A stretch of DNA of 64,000 nt from Tychonema sp. LEGE 06208 (GCF_015207505.1 NZ_JADEWT010000004.1:1-64000), one strand, 5' to 3'; counted from the stretch's first letter, positions 1 through 8,043 are shown. The notes: generated from the sequence alone by a model not told the origin. Program-made: numbers and translations.

Positions 1-62
1 GGGGAATGGGGAATGGGCCAAACAGGGCATCGGCCAAACAGGGCATCGGGCATCGGGCATTG
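1..62. repeat. Repeat, reverse complement of the tract before ureG
   Basis: Two and a half copies of a unit reading gccaaacagggcatcg, followed by shorter gggcatc pieces. The same unit occurs in the opposite orientation at 1329-1442, so the two tracts form an inverted pair around ureF. No gene is visible in this stretch. Confidence 0.8.
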
Positions 63-75
63 CAAACAACAACCA

Positions 76-168
76 ACAAATAACAAATAACAAATAACAA
101 ATAACAACAGTCAACAGTCAACAGTCAACAGTCAACAGTCAACAGTCAACAGTCAACAGTCAACAGTG
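76..168. repeat. Heptanucleotide STRR running into the ureF start
   Basis: A short run of the heptamer aataaca (76-104) is followed by about nine copies of aacagtc. The last unit mutates to aacagtg, which supplies the GTG start codon of ureF at 166. No ribosome-binding site separates the tract from the gene. Heptanucleotide STRRs are a known feature of filamentous cyanobacterial genomes. Confidence 0.9.
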
Positions 169-879
169 AACAATCAACTTTTATGTTTGTTGCAGTTAGC
201 TTTTGCGCCTGTGGGAGCTTATAGTTATTCTGAGGGAATCGAAAGTCTGGTAGAAACCGGTGCGATCGACAGCGAGATTAGTTTGAGGAATTGGTTGGAA
301 AATTCGCTGCAATTCGGGGCGGTGCGAGTAGAAGCTGCTGTGGCGATACGGGCTTTGAGGGCGGCAAAAATTGGGGATTTGAGGGCTTTGAATTACTGGA
401 ATGCTTGGGCGACTGCTGCTAAGGAAAGTGAAGAGTTGCGCTTGCAAAGTTGGCAGATGGGACGGACTTTGACGCGGTTGTTGCTGGATTTGCGTGAAGC
501 GAAGCTATCCCGCAGGGAATCGCCCGTTGTTTCTGATTTAACAACTATTGTCAAAGATTTGGTGGAATCTGGCGGCAATCCGTGCAATTTTGCGATCGGC
601 TTTGGCATTGCCGCCGCCAACTGGCAGATAGAAGAGGAAGCCGCCGTGTTAGGATATTTGTACAGTTGGGCTGCAAATTTGGCGAGTGCGGGCGTGAAAC
701 TGATTCCTTTGGGTCAAACTGCAGGCCAGCAGTTGCTGTTAGATTTACAGTTTCAAATTAACTCTACGGCGCGAGAAGTTTTACAATTAGAAGACGATGA
801 TCTTGCTAGTTGTAGTTGGGGATTGGGACTGGCTAGCATGGCCCATGAAATTCAGTACACTCGATTGTTTCGGAGTTGA
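166..879 (+). CDS. ureF: Urease accessory protein UreF
   Basis: UreF works with UreG and UreD/H to deliver nickel to apo-urease in the cytoplasm. The 237-residue product is of usual family length and opens with the typical LLQLAFAPVGAYSYSEGIE region. The body is alanine/leucine-rich and helical, and the end reads SMAHEIQYTRLFRS as in other UreF proteins. The GTG start lies inside a repeat tract; the next in-frame candidates are TTG codons at 187-192, so the exact start is uncertain. Residues about 110-120 (LREAKLSRRESP) are encoded by a small dispersed repeat at 493-525 that also occurs in the phytochrome gene at 27690, and so look like an in-frame insertion. ureG follows 575 bp downstream, beyond further repeats. 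Confidence 0.93.
   Translation: MNNQLLCLLQLAFAPVGAYSYSEGIESLVETGAIDSEISLRNWLENSLQFGAVRVEAAVAIRALRAAKIGDLRALNYWNAWATAAKESEELRLQSWQMGRTLTRLLLDLREAKLSRRESPVVSDLTTIVKDLVESGGNPCNFAIGFGIAAANWQIEEEAAVLGYLYSWAANLASAGVKLIPLGQTAGQQLLLDLQFQINSTAREVLQLEDDDLASCSWGLGLASMAHEIQYTRLFRS
493..525. repeat. Small dispersed repeat inside ureF
   Basis: About 33 bp reading cgtgaagcgaagctatcc followed by cgcagggaatcgccc, with an imperfect TCCC/GGGA hairpin core. A close copy lies at 27690-27722 inside the bacteriophytochrome gene. In both places it sits in coding sequence without breaking the frame. Confidence 0.8.
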
Positions 880-888
880 AAATTGGAA

Positions 889-1165
889 GTCATTAGTCAT
901 CAGTCATTAGTCATTAGTCATCAGTCATTAGTCATTAGTCATTAGTCATTAGTCATCAGTCATTAGTCATTAGTCATTAGTCATCAGTCATTAGTCATCA
1001 GTCATCAGTCATTAGTCATTAGTCATTAGTCATTAGTCATCAGTCATTAGTCATTAGTCATCAGTCATTAGTCATTAGTCATTAGTCATTAGTCATTAGT
1101 CATTAGTCATTAGTCATTAGTCATTAGTCATCAGTCATTAGTCATTAGTCATTAGTCATCAGTCA
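889..1165. repeat. Heptanucleotide STRR (cattagt/catcagt)
   Basis: About 39 consecutive heptamers alternating between cattagt and catcagt fill the space after ureF. No gene is seen here. A tract this long is likely to vary in copy number by slippage. Confidence 0.95.
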
Positions 1166-1175
1166 TGTTTTGCTG

Positions 1176-1215
1176 TCGCCTCGGAGCTTTCCGTACAACG
1201 TCATCAGGAAGAAGG
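1176..1215. repeat. Dispersed repeat ending in gaagaaggaag
   Basis: The stretch around gagctttccgtacaacgtca followed by tcaggaagaaggaag recurs in reverse orientation near 24575-24614, where it also borders heptamer repeats. No coding role is visible. Confidence 0.7.
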
Positions 1216-1233
1216 AAGTTCGGCAACGAGCAA

Positions 1234-1275
1234 TGTACGGGATGTAACGGATGTAACGGATGTAACGGATGTAAG
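1234..1275. repeat. Nonanucleotide tandem repeat (tgtaacgga)
   Basis: Four to five copies of tgtaacgga between the larger repeats upstream of ureG. The unit is nine bases, unlike the usual heptamers of this window. Confidence 0.85.
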
Positions 1276-1328
1276 TCCGTCGGAAGAAGGAAGAGGGAAG
1301 AATGTTTGAACTTTCGACTTCCCATCCC

Positions 1329-1442
1329 CGATGCCCTGTTTGGCCGATGCCCTGTTTGGCCAATGCCCTGTTTGGCCGATGCCCAATGCCCTGTTTGGCC
1401 GATGCCCAATGCCCTGTTTGGCCCATGCCCAATGCCCAATTA
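1329..1442. repeat. Tandem repeat gatgccctgtttggcc upstream of ureG
   Basis: Roughly five full and several partial copies of gatgccctgtttggcc end about 12 bp before the ureG start, so they would form its 5' untranslated leader. The opposite orientation is found at 1-62. An open reading frame runs through the tract into ureG from 1331, but its peptide is pure repeat and does not look like protein. Confidence 0.88.
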
Positions 1443-1453
1443 CCAAAATAATT

Positions 1454-2050
1454 ATGAGTGCTTTTCGTGTAGGAATTGCTGGCCCGGTTGGTTCGGGGAA
1501 AACTGCTTTGCTTGATGCTTTGTGTAAGGCGCTGCGACTGCAGTACCAGATTGCTGTGGTGACTAATGATATCTATACTCAGGAAGATGCACAGTTTTTG
1601 GTTCGGAGTCAAGCTTTGGAGAGCGATCGCATTTTGGGCGTAGAAACGGGAGGCTGTCCCCACACAGCCATCCGCGAAGATGCTTCGATCAACTTGGTAG
1701 CTATAGAAGAGTTAGAACACAAATTTACTGATTTAGATTTAGTCTTTGTCGAAAGCGGCGGCGACAATTTGGCGGCGACTTTTAGCCCGGAGTTGGTAGA
1801 TTTGACAATTTATGTAATTGATGTGGCTGCGGGCGATAAAATTCCGCGCAAGGGCGGGCCGGGAATTACTAAATCGGATTTATTAGTGATTAATAAGATA
1901 GACCTCGCGCCTTTTGTGGGTGCAGATTTGGGGGTGATGGAACGGGATGCTAAAAAGATGCGCGGGGAGAAACCTTTTGTTTTTACTAACTTGAAGACTC
2001 AGGATGGCTTAGCGTCGGTGGTTGATTTTGTGAAGCTGAATGTCGCCTAG
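1454..2050 (+). CDS. ureG: Urease accessory GTPase UreG
   Basis: UreG hydrolyses GTP to drive nickel insertion into urease. The 198-residue product has the Walker A motif GPVGSGKT at residues 10-17, the conserved VTNDIYT segment, the metal-binding CPH motif at 68-70 (GVETGGCPH), the [16 protein letters not shown] segment, and the guanine-specificity motif NKID. The ATG at 1454 gives the canonical N-terminus [11 protein letters not shown]; the frame is open upstream only through repeats. It lies downstream of ureF on the same strand. Neither ureE nor the structural urease genes are in the window. Confidence 0.97.
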   Translation: MSAFRVGIAGPVGSGKTALLDALCKALRLQYQIAVVTNDIYTQEDAQFLVRSQALESDRILGVETGGCPHTAIREDASINLVAIEELEHKFTDLDLVFVESGGDNLAATFSPELVDLTIYVIDVAAGDKIPRKGGPGITKSDLLVINKIDLAPFVGADLGVMERDAKKMRGEKPFVFTNLKTQDGLASVVDFVKLNVA

Positions 2051-2105
2051 GGCGATCGCATCTAGTATTATGGAAATAAGCCGTTTAATGATAACCAAGT
2101 AAGTT

Positions 2106-2555
2106 ATGCTGAGTTGTGATGATACAGCCAAATACTTTTTGGCTCAGGTAAGTGAAGATGCTGGCGATCTGATATCTAATCTCAAACTTCAGAAATTGCT
2201 TTACTATGCTCAAGGCTTTCGTTTAGCTTTGTACGACGAACTGCTATTTCCTGAAGCGATAGAAGCATGGACTCACGGCCCGGTTGTTCCTGATTTATAC
2301 CGTCACTATAAAAAGTATGGTGCTGGTGCAATTCCATGTCCTGAAGATATAGACTTTTCGATTTATGACGAAACAACTAAGAGCCTGCTTGATGAAGTTT
2401 ACTCAGTGTTTGGGCAGTTTGCTGCATGGAAGTTACGCAACATGACGCAAGAAGAATATCCCTGGAAACTTGCAGCTCAAAATAGCGGTACAATTACTCA
2501 TCAATCGCTTCAGGAATACTTCAAGACTCAACTCAATTGTCAAGAAGCAGTTTAA
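2106..2555 (+). CDS. Panacea-domain (DUF4065) antitoxin-like protein
   Basis: A 149-residue cytoplasmic protein with the hallmarks of the Panacea/DUF4065 family (SocA, GepA): LQKLLYYAQGFRLALYDELLFPEAIEAWTHGPVVP near the N-terminus, where the YYAQ and AWxHGPVVP motifs are diagnostic. Panacea proteins act as antitoxins for varied toxins in two-gene modules. The downstream frame overlaps the last few codons and is probably the cognate toxin, here interrupted by a stop codon. The antitoxin frame is intact. Confidence 0.9.
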   Translation: MLSCDDTAKYFLAQVSEDAGDLISNLKLQKLLYYAQGFRLALYDELLFPEAIEAWTHGPVVPDLYRHYKKYGAGAIPCPEDIDFSIYDETTKSLLDEVYSVFGQFAAWKLRNMTQEEYPWKLAAQNSGTITHQSLQEYFKTQLNCQEAV

Positions 2556-2952
2556 GGCAAATCAGGGCCAAGAAACAAGAACCAAGATTTCAGCTAGGGA
2601 AACTGTTGATTTAGGGCCCCAGCAGCAGTCGCCTTTATTTTCTTTGCGATACATGAATAAAGATTACTTTCTTTCTCAGTGTACAAAAGATGAAAAGGCA
2701 GCTTTTGCAGATACTCTCTACAAGTTAAGTCAGCTTACCTGAAGCCAGATTAATGCTTCTGGCCGTCACGGCTCTGGCTATGAGAAGATTGCTAAAAGTT
2801 CCATGAGAGTGGCTATTCCTAGCCATCTTCAGGATGATGTAAATTTTATTGCTTTTCGGTTTGGCGGGATGGCTCCGATGGTTGGTTATCGAGATGGGGC
2901 TGTGCTTTATATTATTTGGCTGGATAGAGACTTTACGCTTTACCCTGATTAA
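2536..2952 (+). pseudogene. Probable toxin partner of the Panacea antitoxin, broken by an in-frame TGA
   Basis: The frame starting near 2536 overlaps the end of the antitoxin gene. It encodes about 68 residues, including SPLFSLRYMNKDYFLSQC and DEKAAFADTLYKLSQLT, then meets TGA at 2740-2742. The same frame continues without another stop to TAA at 2950-2952, with protein-like sequence (SGRHGSGYEKIAKSSMRV, VGYRDGAVLYIIWLDRDF). A TGG (Trp) codon at 2740 would restore about 138 residues, so this is most simply a single G-to-A nonsense mutation. No ATG or GTG opens the frame at the expected place; ATT at 2536 or TTG at 2470 are the options. Toxin function is inferred from position. Confidence 0.75.
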
Positions 2953-2991
2953 AAAATATCTTGTTAAATTAGTAGCGATGTCAAATTTTTA

Positions 2992-4083
2992 CTACCGACT
3001 CAACAATTCTCTGACCAAATTTGCCAAACGTTCCGTACTGTCTGTCACCGCTAAGTGAGCAGCAGCTTGAGACATTTTGGCCAAATATTCGGAATCTTTT
3101 AATAAATACAACACTTTGCTTTGCAATACTTCTGCTGTGAGTTCGCTTTGACGGAATACTGCGGCGGCTCCTGATGCGGCAAATACTTCGGCGTTAAATC
3201 TTTGGTGGTCGTCAGCGGCGTAAGGAAAAGGAATTAAAATAGAAGGTACTCCGGTAACAGCTAATTCTGTCAGAGCACTAGCGCCCGATCGACTAATTGC
3301 TATATTTGCTCGCTGCAACAAACTCGCCATATTGTCGTAAAATGGCATTGACAAATATTGCTCGTGCTTCAAACTCTCAGCATCCGGGTCATTATTTCCG
3401 GTGAGGTGAACTACCCAAGCACCTGCATCAAACCAAGCCGGTGCACACTCGCGCACTAATTGATTGACTGCGACAGCACCTTGAGAGCCGCCCATGACTA
3501 AAATTACAGGTACGCTGTCAGGAATTGGTAACTTTAGAGGTTGCGGCGTGAGGAATTGCGATCGCACCGGTGTACCAGCAACCACGGTTTTCGCGCGGGG
3601 TAAATGTTTGGCTGCTGCTGCAAATCCGATCGCCACAGCAGTGCAAAAAGGACTAAACCACCGCGTCACCTTTCCGGGAATTGCGTTAGATTCGTGGAGA
3701 ATCACCGGCAAACCCAAAGAGCGAGCCGCCAAAATTGTCGGTGCTGCGATGTAACCGCCGGTAGTAAACACTCCCTGAAAATTTCCTTCTTTAAGCAACT
3801 TTCGCACCTTAAGGATCGAGCCGAGCAGTCCGCCCAAAATACGCGCTGTACCGAGTCCAAATCGCTGCTGAAAGCCTTCGACGGCGATCGTGTGGAGGGG
3901 GTAAAGCGATGAAACTAACTGCGTTTCCATGCGGTCTGGGACTCCCAGCCATTCGATGTGACAGTCGGTCAACTCGGCGGCGGTGGCGATCGCTGGAAAT
4001 AAATGTCCTCCGGTACCGCTAGCTGCAACCAACAACCGCAGGGGGGCTTTTGTCAAGGTATTTGTCTCTTTTACAAGTTCCAC
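2992..4083 (-). CDS. murG: UDP-GlcNAc:lipid I GlcNAc transferase MurG
   Basis: MurG adds GlcNAc to undecaprenyl-diphospho-MurNAc-pentapeptide, making lipid II for peptidoglycan on the inner face of the plasma membrane. The 363-residue protein has the GT28 glycine-rich loop ASGTGGHLFPA (residues 21-31), HESNAIPGKVTR in the N-terminal domain, the second loop GGSQGAVAVN, and the UDP-GlcNAc-binding ISRSGASALTEL and PFPYAADDHQRFNA segments. Family length is normal. The start lies 185 bp from the divergent gene at 4269, so the intervening region should hold both promoters. Confidence 0.96.
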   Translation of the reverse strand: MELVKETNTLTKAPLRLLVAASGTGGHLFPAIATAAELTDCHIEWLGVPDRMETQLVSSLYPLHTIAVEGFQQRFGLGTARILGGLLGSILKVRKLLKEGNFQGVFTTGGYIAAPTILAARSLGLPVILHESNAIPGKVTRWFSPFCTAVAIGFAAAAKHLPRAKTVVAGTPVRSQFLTPQPLKLPIPDSVPVILVMGGSQGAVAVNQLVRECAPAWFDAGAWVVHLTGNNDPDAESLKHEQYLSMPFYDNMASLLQRANIAISRSGASALTELAVTGVPSILIPFPYAADDHQRFNAEVFAASGAAAVFRQSELTAEVLQSKVLYLLKDSEYLAKMSQAAAHLAVTDSTERLANLVRELLSR

Positions 4084-4268
4084 AGGTCGATCGATTTTAG
4101 ATTAGAGGTTTTAGATTATTATGCTTATTATTCCGGCAGTTTCAGCCAATTTTCAATCAGCCATCTAAAATTAGATTGTGCCATGTCCCTCCTTCCGTTG
4201 TCAGTTTTCGTTGCAGGCGAACAATTGCCCGTGCCGCGACCCCTGACAAATAACCAAAGTATCATCTA

Positions 4269-5216
4269 ATGCGTAATTTGTTGAATTTAGTGCCAAGTGT
4301 ATCTCAGTATTTTTGCAGCCGTCGGGACGAAAAAGCCGATCCTCTTCGTTGGCGCAGCCCCCGTAGGGGCGGGCTGCGCCAACGCCCGATCGTTTTTGGC
4401 TTTAACTGCGGGCTGTCGATCGCTCAAATGTTGTTATGTTTAACAGCGGTAAGTGCTGGCGTGCTGCATCCAACTGCTGTAGGGGCGATCGCGCCGATGG
4501 GGGCTACTCCCAGGGCGATCGTCCAAACCCCAGCCAATGCGCCCGCCCCCCTCACCAAACTGCTAACAGAAATTGACGCAGCAGCCAACCGACGCGATGT
4601 CAAAGCAGTCATGGCATTTTACAGCGCAAATTTCACCCATTCTGACGGCTTAAACAGCCGCATCATGGAAAAAGCCCTCACCCAACTCTGGGATCGATAT
4701 CCGAGTTTAAATTACCGCACCGATCTCAAATCTTGGAAAACCGAAGGTAGCGCCATTATCGCCGAAACCGTAACTACAATTACCGGCACTCAGAAAAAAG
4801 ATGGCCTCGACTTAAATCTCAAAGCTACCATCCGTTCTCAGCAGCGTTTTGAAGGTGAAAAAATAGTTAAGCAAGAGATTTTAGCAGAACAAACTGAGCT
4901 GACTTCTGGTAAAAATCCTCCCACAATTCAAGTGAGTTGGCCCGAACAAGTGAAAGTGGGGGAAGAGTACCATTTTGATGCCATTGTTCGAGAACCAATC
5001 GGCGACGATATTTTAATAGGAACTGTTTTGGATGAACCGATTACCGAAAAAACATTGTTTAATCCGTCAGAAATCGACTTGGAGTTGCTGAATTCTGGGG
5101 GTATTTTTAAAGTAGGGAAAGCCCCGGCCACGCCAGAGAATCGCTGGATATCAGCAGTTTTGATGAGACAAGGCGGAATTGCAACGGTTAGCGTGCGGTT
5201 GCGGGTTGTCAAGTAA
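4269..5216 (+). CDS. Secreted NTF2-like protein of unknown function
   Basis: A 315-residue protein. A hydrophobic stretch at residues about 55-75 (SIAQMLLCLTAVSAGVL) could be a late signal or anchor. Residues about 95-190 (LLTEIDAAANRRDVKAVMAFYSANFTHSDGL onward) resemble a SnoaL/NTF2-like fold, and the C-terminal third is beta-rich (VSWPEQVKVGEEYHFDAIV). Codons about 27-39 are a perfect GC-rich hairpin at 4347-4384, giving the arginine-rich peptide LRWRSPRRGGLRQR; this looks like an inserted repeat, so the true N-terminus may be downstream. The function is not recognised. Confidence 0.72.
   Translation: MRNLLNLVPSVSQYFCSRRDEKADPLRWRSPRRGGLRQRPIVFGFNCGLSIAQMLLCLTAVSAGVLHPTAVGAIAPMGATPRAIVQTPANAPAPLTKLLTEIDAAANRRDVKAVMAFYSANFTHSDGLNSRIMEKALTQLWDRYPSLNYRTDLKSWKTEGSAIIAETVTTITGTQKKDGLDLNLKATIRSQQRFEGEKIVKQEILAEQTELTSGKNPPTIQVSWPEQVKVGEEYHFDAIVREPIGDDILIGTVLDEPITEKTLFNPSEIDLELLNSGGIFKVGKAPATPENRWISAVLMRQGGIATVSVRLRVVK
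4347..4384. repeat. Perfect 14-bp-stem hairpin inside a coding region
   Basis: The arms cgttggcgcagccc and gggctgcgccaacg are exact reverse complements around a ten-base loop (4361-4370). It lies about 80 bases into the gene at 4269. Such GC-rich palindromes are common dispersed elements in cyanobacteria; in mRNA this one would form a very stable stem near the start codon. Confidence 0.9.
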
Positions 5217-5666
5217 TAAAAATAGGTGTTATGGGAATTGTTGAGTGTTGATTGTTGACTGTTGACTGTTGGCTGTTGACAGTTAGCAGTTGACAGTTGG
5301 CTGTGAATATTAATGTTATTAGTTATTAGTAGCCCCAAGTGAGTAACTAAGCTGTCACGCATTTAAATTGTATGTTCAGGGCGGGCGGTACACCCACAAG
5401 ATTTAGATGTTTTTTGACATTCAATTTAACTGTCGCAACAGCTTAATAACAAATAACCAACAACGAATAACCAATAAACAACAACGAATAACCAATAACA
5501 AATAACCAATAACCAATAACCAATAACAAATAACCAATAACCAACAACGAATAACGAATAACAAATAACCAATAACCAATAACAAATAACCAATAACCAA
5601 CAACGAATAACGAATAACAAATAACCAATAACCAATAACCAATAACCAATAACCAATAACCAAAAA
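5217..5666. repeat. Repeat-filled intergenic region, two STRR tracts
   Basis: No gene is seen. 5236-5307 holds degenerate tgactgt heptamers. 5447-5665 holds about thirty units of the aataacc/aacaacg type, which run directly into the ATG of the dehydrogenase at 5667, leaving no recognisable ribosome-binding site. Reverse-strand open frames here are only translated repeats. Confidence 0.92.
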
Positions 5667-6455
5667 ATGATTTCTATCCAAAATCAAATTGTTTTCATTA
5701 CGGGTGCGAGTAGCGGTATCGGAGCGGCTTGTGCCCAGATATTTGCCAAAGGTGGAGCTAAACTAATTTTAGCAGCCCGCCGCGTTGAAAAGCTCGATCG
5801 ACTGGCAAAGGAACTTGTAGAAACAAAATCCGTCCCGTCGATGAACGAGATTTACTTGCTAGAATTGGACGTGCGCGATCGCCCGCAAGTCGAATCGGCG
5901 ATCGCTGCGCTTCCCGATGCGTGGAAAAACATCGATATTCTGATTAACAATGCCGGATTGAGCCGCGGTTTAGACAAACTGCACGAAGGCAACTTTCAAG
6001 ATTGGGAAGAAATGATTGATACCAATGTGAAAGGCTTGCTTTACATGACTCGCTACATCGTACCGGGAATGGTCAGCCGAGGCGGCGGCCACGTAGTCAA
6101 TATCGGCTCAATAGCAGGCCGCCAAGCTTACCCGAAAGGTAGTGTTTATTGTGCTTCCAAAGCAGCGGTGAGAGCGATTTCTGATGGGTTGAAACAAGAC
6201 CTTTTGGGAACAGCGGTGCGAGTGACGGAAATAGAACCCGGTTTGGTGGAAACAGAATTTAGCAATGTCCGGTTTCACGGCGATGCAGAAAAAGCGAAGA
6301 ATGTCTATCAAGGACTGACACCTTTGACGGCGGATGATGTAGCCGATGTAGTATATTTTTGCGCCACGCGATCGCCCCACGTCAATATTAGCGAAGTCTT
6401 GCTAGTTCCGACAGACCAAGCTAGTGCAACTCTGGTTCACCGCAAAGAAATTTGA
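5667..6455 (+). CDS. YdfG-like short-chain dehydrogenase (3-hydroxy acid dehydrogenase type)
   Basis: A 262-residue classical SDR oxidoreductase. The cofactor motif TGASSGIG is at residues 12-19, followed by ARR (NADP preference) at 37-39; NNAG is at 94-97 and the catalytic Ser148, Tyr161, Lys165 triad is present (NIGSIAG, YCASK). The segments DVRDRPQVESAIAALP, NIDILINNAGLSRG, MIDTNVKGLLYMTR and VRVTEIEPGLVETEFSNVRF match E. coli YdfG, which oxidises L-allo-threonine, serine and 3-hydroxy acids with NADP. Substrate in this organism is inferred only. The upstream leader is pure repeat. Confidence 0.9.
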   Translation: MISIQNQIVFITGASSGIGAACAQIFAKGGAKLILAARRVEKLDRLAKELVETKSVPSMNEIYLLELDVRDRPQVESAIAALPDAWKNIDILINNAGLSRGLDKLHEGNFQDWEEMIDTNVKGLLYMTRYIVPGMVSRGGGHVVNIGSIAGRQAYPKGSVYCASKAAVRAISDGLKQDLLGTAVRVTEIEPGLVETEFSNVRFHGDAEKAKNVYQGLTPLTADDVADVVYFCATRSPHVNISEVLLVPTDQASATLVHRKEI

Positions 6456-6505
6456 GTTTTTAGTGGCGACTGTCCGGATTGCGATGAAATTCCCAGGAAA
6501 GTGGA

Positions 6506-6561
6506 TTGGTAGATGCACCCTGATTAATTAACTCCCGACCAATTTTGGCCGGGTTTTTTTT
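6506..6561 (+). ncRNA. Array unit 1, candidate small RNA with terminator
   Basis: Core followed by the hairpin CCCGACC-aatttt-GGCCGGG (6534-6553) and eight T. The upstream flank (tccggattgcgatgaaattc) is shared only with unit 7. Transcription is inferred from the terminator shape. Confidence 0.4.
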
Positions 6562-6742
6562 GGCAAAAGTTAGGGATAACGACAGGTAGCGACAGTTTGA
6601 TGGCTGAGTCATCGGGGCCGAGAAACCCGGTTTCTAGGAGTTTTGGACTCTGTGACAAGAAATGTTGAAAGAAACCGGGTTTCTGAAATCATCAATTTTC
6701 CGCAATTGTCCTGAAAAAGGTGCTGTCGGGTGGGAGATTAGA

Positions 6743-6801
6743 TTAGTAGATGCACCCTGATTAATTAACTCCCGACCAATTTTGGTTTGGGTTTTTTTTT
6801 T
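6743..6801 (+). ncRNA. Array unit 2, candidate small RNA with terminator
   Basis: The 3' arm reads GGTTTGGG, keeping pairing with CCCGACC through G-T wobbles, then ten T (6771-6801). A ttgtcctgaaaaaggtgctg block lies just upstream. Confidence 0.4.
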
Positions 6802-6882
6802 GCGGTATCCAAGCTGAGCCGCCAATTTTCGCAAATTCTGCCAAATTGTCCTGAAAGAGGTGCTGTGTTAGCGGAGATTAGA

Positions 6883-6938
6883 TTAGTAGATGCACCCTGA
6901 TTAATTAACTCCCGACCAATGAAGGCCGGGTTTTTTTT
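6883..6938 (+). ncRNA. Array unit 3, candidate small RNA with terminator
   Basis: Hairpin CCCGACC-aatgaa-GGCCGGG with eight T (6911-6938). The loop differs from units 1-2 while the stem is unchanged. The first part of another spacer follows (to about 7050), then the higA end. Confidence 0.4.
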
Positions 6939-7059
6939 GCGATCGCACTTTTTACCACAAATCAGCACTAAATCAACGCCTGTCAGGGTCAATCTGCCTG
7001 TATCGCGGTTAAAAGTCAGATTTTCCCTGAAAAAGGTGCTGTGAGGCTAGAGAAAAGTT

Positions 7060-7467
7060 TTAGTCCACAAAAGCAGATGGCGAGATGTGAAATAACTCTC
7101 CGAGTTTTTTTAATTGACTGACAGTTAGTTCTCTCTTGCTCATCATAACTTCGTTAAAAATCTCTTCACTCTCAAAGATTTCTAACAATTTTTCTGGCGA
7201 AACGTTATCTTCATTTATTAATGTTTTCACCAGGGCAATTCCTTTCAAGGTAGGCCAAATTTCGTGTTCTTCTTCATAGTCATAGACCAGTGTACCCAAC
7301 ACTTTTAAATAATCCCGATCGTCGGAGGTGATACTCGATCGATCGAGAATTTCATTGATGCGAGTTTGCGTGGCGATTAATTCATCATCATTAGCGATCG
7401 GGCGCGGTGGAAAGGTGGTGATGAGTTCCATATAGTAGTTGCTAGGAGTTTTTAAACCAACTGTCAT
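7060..7467 (-). CDS. higA: HigA-family antitoxin
   Basis: A 135-residue antitoxin of the HigA/XRE type paired with a HigB mRNA-interferase. The N-terminal half is the acidic HigA helical region (LIATQTRINEILDRSS, VLGTLVYDYEEEHE), and the C-terminal half holds the helix-turn-helix and the closing motif ELTVSQLKKLGELFHISPSAFVD-like sequence. ATG at 7467 (MTVGLKTPSNYY) is preferred over the upstream start at 7497. The gene overlaps the end of higB by 26 bp. HigA normally represses its own operon; no operator was identified. The frame is intact although its toxin gene is frameshifted. Confidence 0.86.
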   Translation of the reverse strand: MTVGLKTPSNYYMELITTFPPRPIANDDELIATQTRINEILDRSSITSDDRDYLKVLGTLVYDYEEEHEIWPTLKGIALVKTLINEDNVSPEKLLEIFESEEIFNEVMMSKRELTVSQLKKLGELFHISPSAFVD

Positions 7468-7751
7468 TTTTCCAATTCTCCTTGTTATATTCGGCATGAG
7501 TTAGTAGGCGACGGATGAAAATTAGCTGATATTCATAATCGATAAAGGTAATGAGTCGGTAGTTGTTGCCACTGATATTAAAAATTGTAAAATTTCCTAC
7601 GATATCGGCACGCGAGAAAAACTTGGCGGACTTCTGCGAGGTTTTTCCATGCTGCCTCGGACGTTCGCTGATACCATTGTAATAAATTGGGTTCGGCATT
7701 GGGGTGTTTTTCCCAAAAGTCTCTCAGGGTTCTTTTGCTGATAACTCGCAT
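7442..7751 (-). pseudogene. higB: HigB-family toxin gene with a one-base frameshift
   Basis: HigB toxins are RelE-fold ribosome-dependent mRNA interferases. The N-terminal part, MRVISKRTLRDFWEKHPNAE and WKNLAEVRQVF, is read from 7751. The C-terminal part, RADIVGNFTIFNISGNNYRL and FIRRLLTHAEYNKENW, is in another frame ending at 7442. The switch is at a five-base A run in the + strand (7617-7621). With four A the frames join as RQVFSRADIVGNF, giving a normal HigB of about 102 residues. A real slippage mutation or a homopolymer sequencing error would both explain it. Confidence 0.84.
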
Positions 7752-7850
7752 AAATTTAAAAAAAACATCAGGTATCAATTCATCAAAATAAACTCATTGA
7801 GTATATTTTAAACTGTTTTATAAACCATCGCTGTAAAAACGATAACTAGA

Positions 7851-7907
7851 TTAGTAGATGCACCCTGATTAATTAACTCCCGACCAATTTTGGTTTGGTT
7901 TTTTTTT
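7851..7907 (+). ncRNA. Array unit 4, candidate small RNA with terminator
   Basis: 3' arm GGTTTGG pairing by wobble with CCCGACC, then about nine T (7879-7907). It lies about 100 bp upstream of the divergent higB start. Confidence 0.4.
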
Positions 7908-7987
7908 GCGTATCCAAGCTGAGCCGCGAATTTTCGCAAATTCTGCCAAATTATCCTGAAAGAGGTGCGGTGTTACCGGAGATTAGA

Positions 7988-8043
7988 TTAGTAGATGCAC
8001 CCTGATTAATTAACCCCCGACCAATTTTGGCCGGGTTTTTTTT
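7988..8043 (+). ncRNA. Array unit 5, candidate small RNA with terminator
   Basis: Hairpin CCCGACC-aatttt-GGCCGGG with eight T (8016-8043); the preceding run is taacccccg rather than taactcccg. The long spacer with paired AGAAACC palindromes follows. Confidence 0.4.

Noticed and set aside
889-1165. CRISPR array
   Set aside because: Units are contiguous heptamers with no spacers.
1331-1453. Upstream extension of ureG
   Set aside because: Its peptide is only translated repeat; ATG 1454 gives the canonical UreG N-terminus.
1152-1663. Reverse-strand frames over the repeats before ureG
   Set aside because: They consist of repeat-derived peptide and overlap ureG.
5421-5687. Three overlapping reverse-strand frames rich in VIGYWLLVI
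   Set aside because: All are readings of the same aataacc tract, not hydrophobic proteins.
6634-6992. Reverse-strand frames with the peptide ELINQGASTNLIS
   Set aside because: They repeat because they read the array units backwards; no other support.
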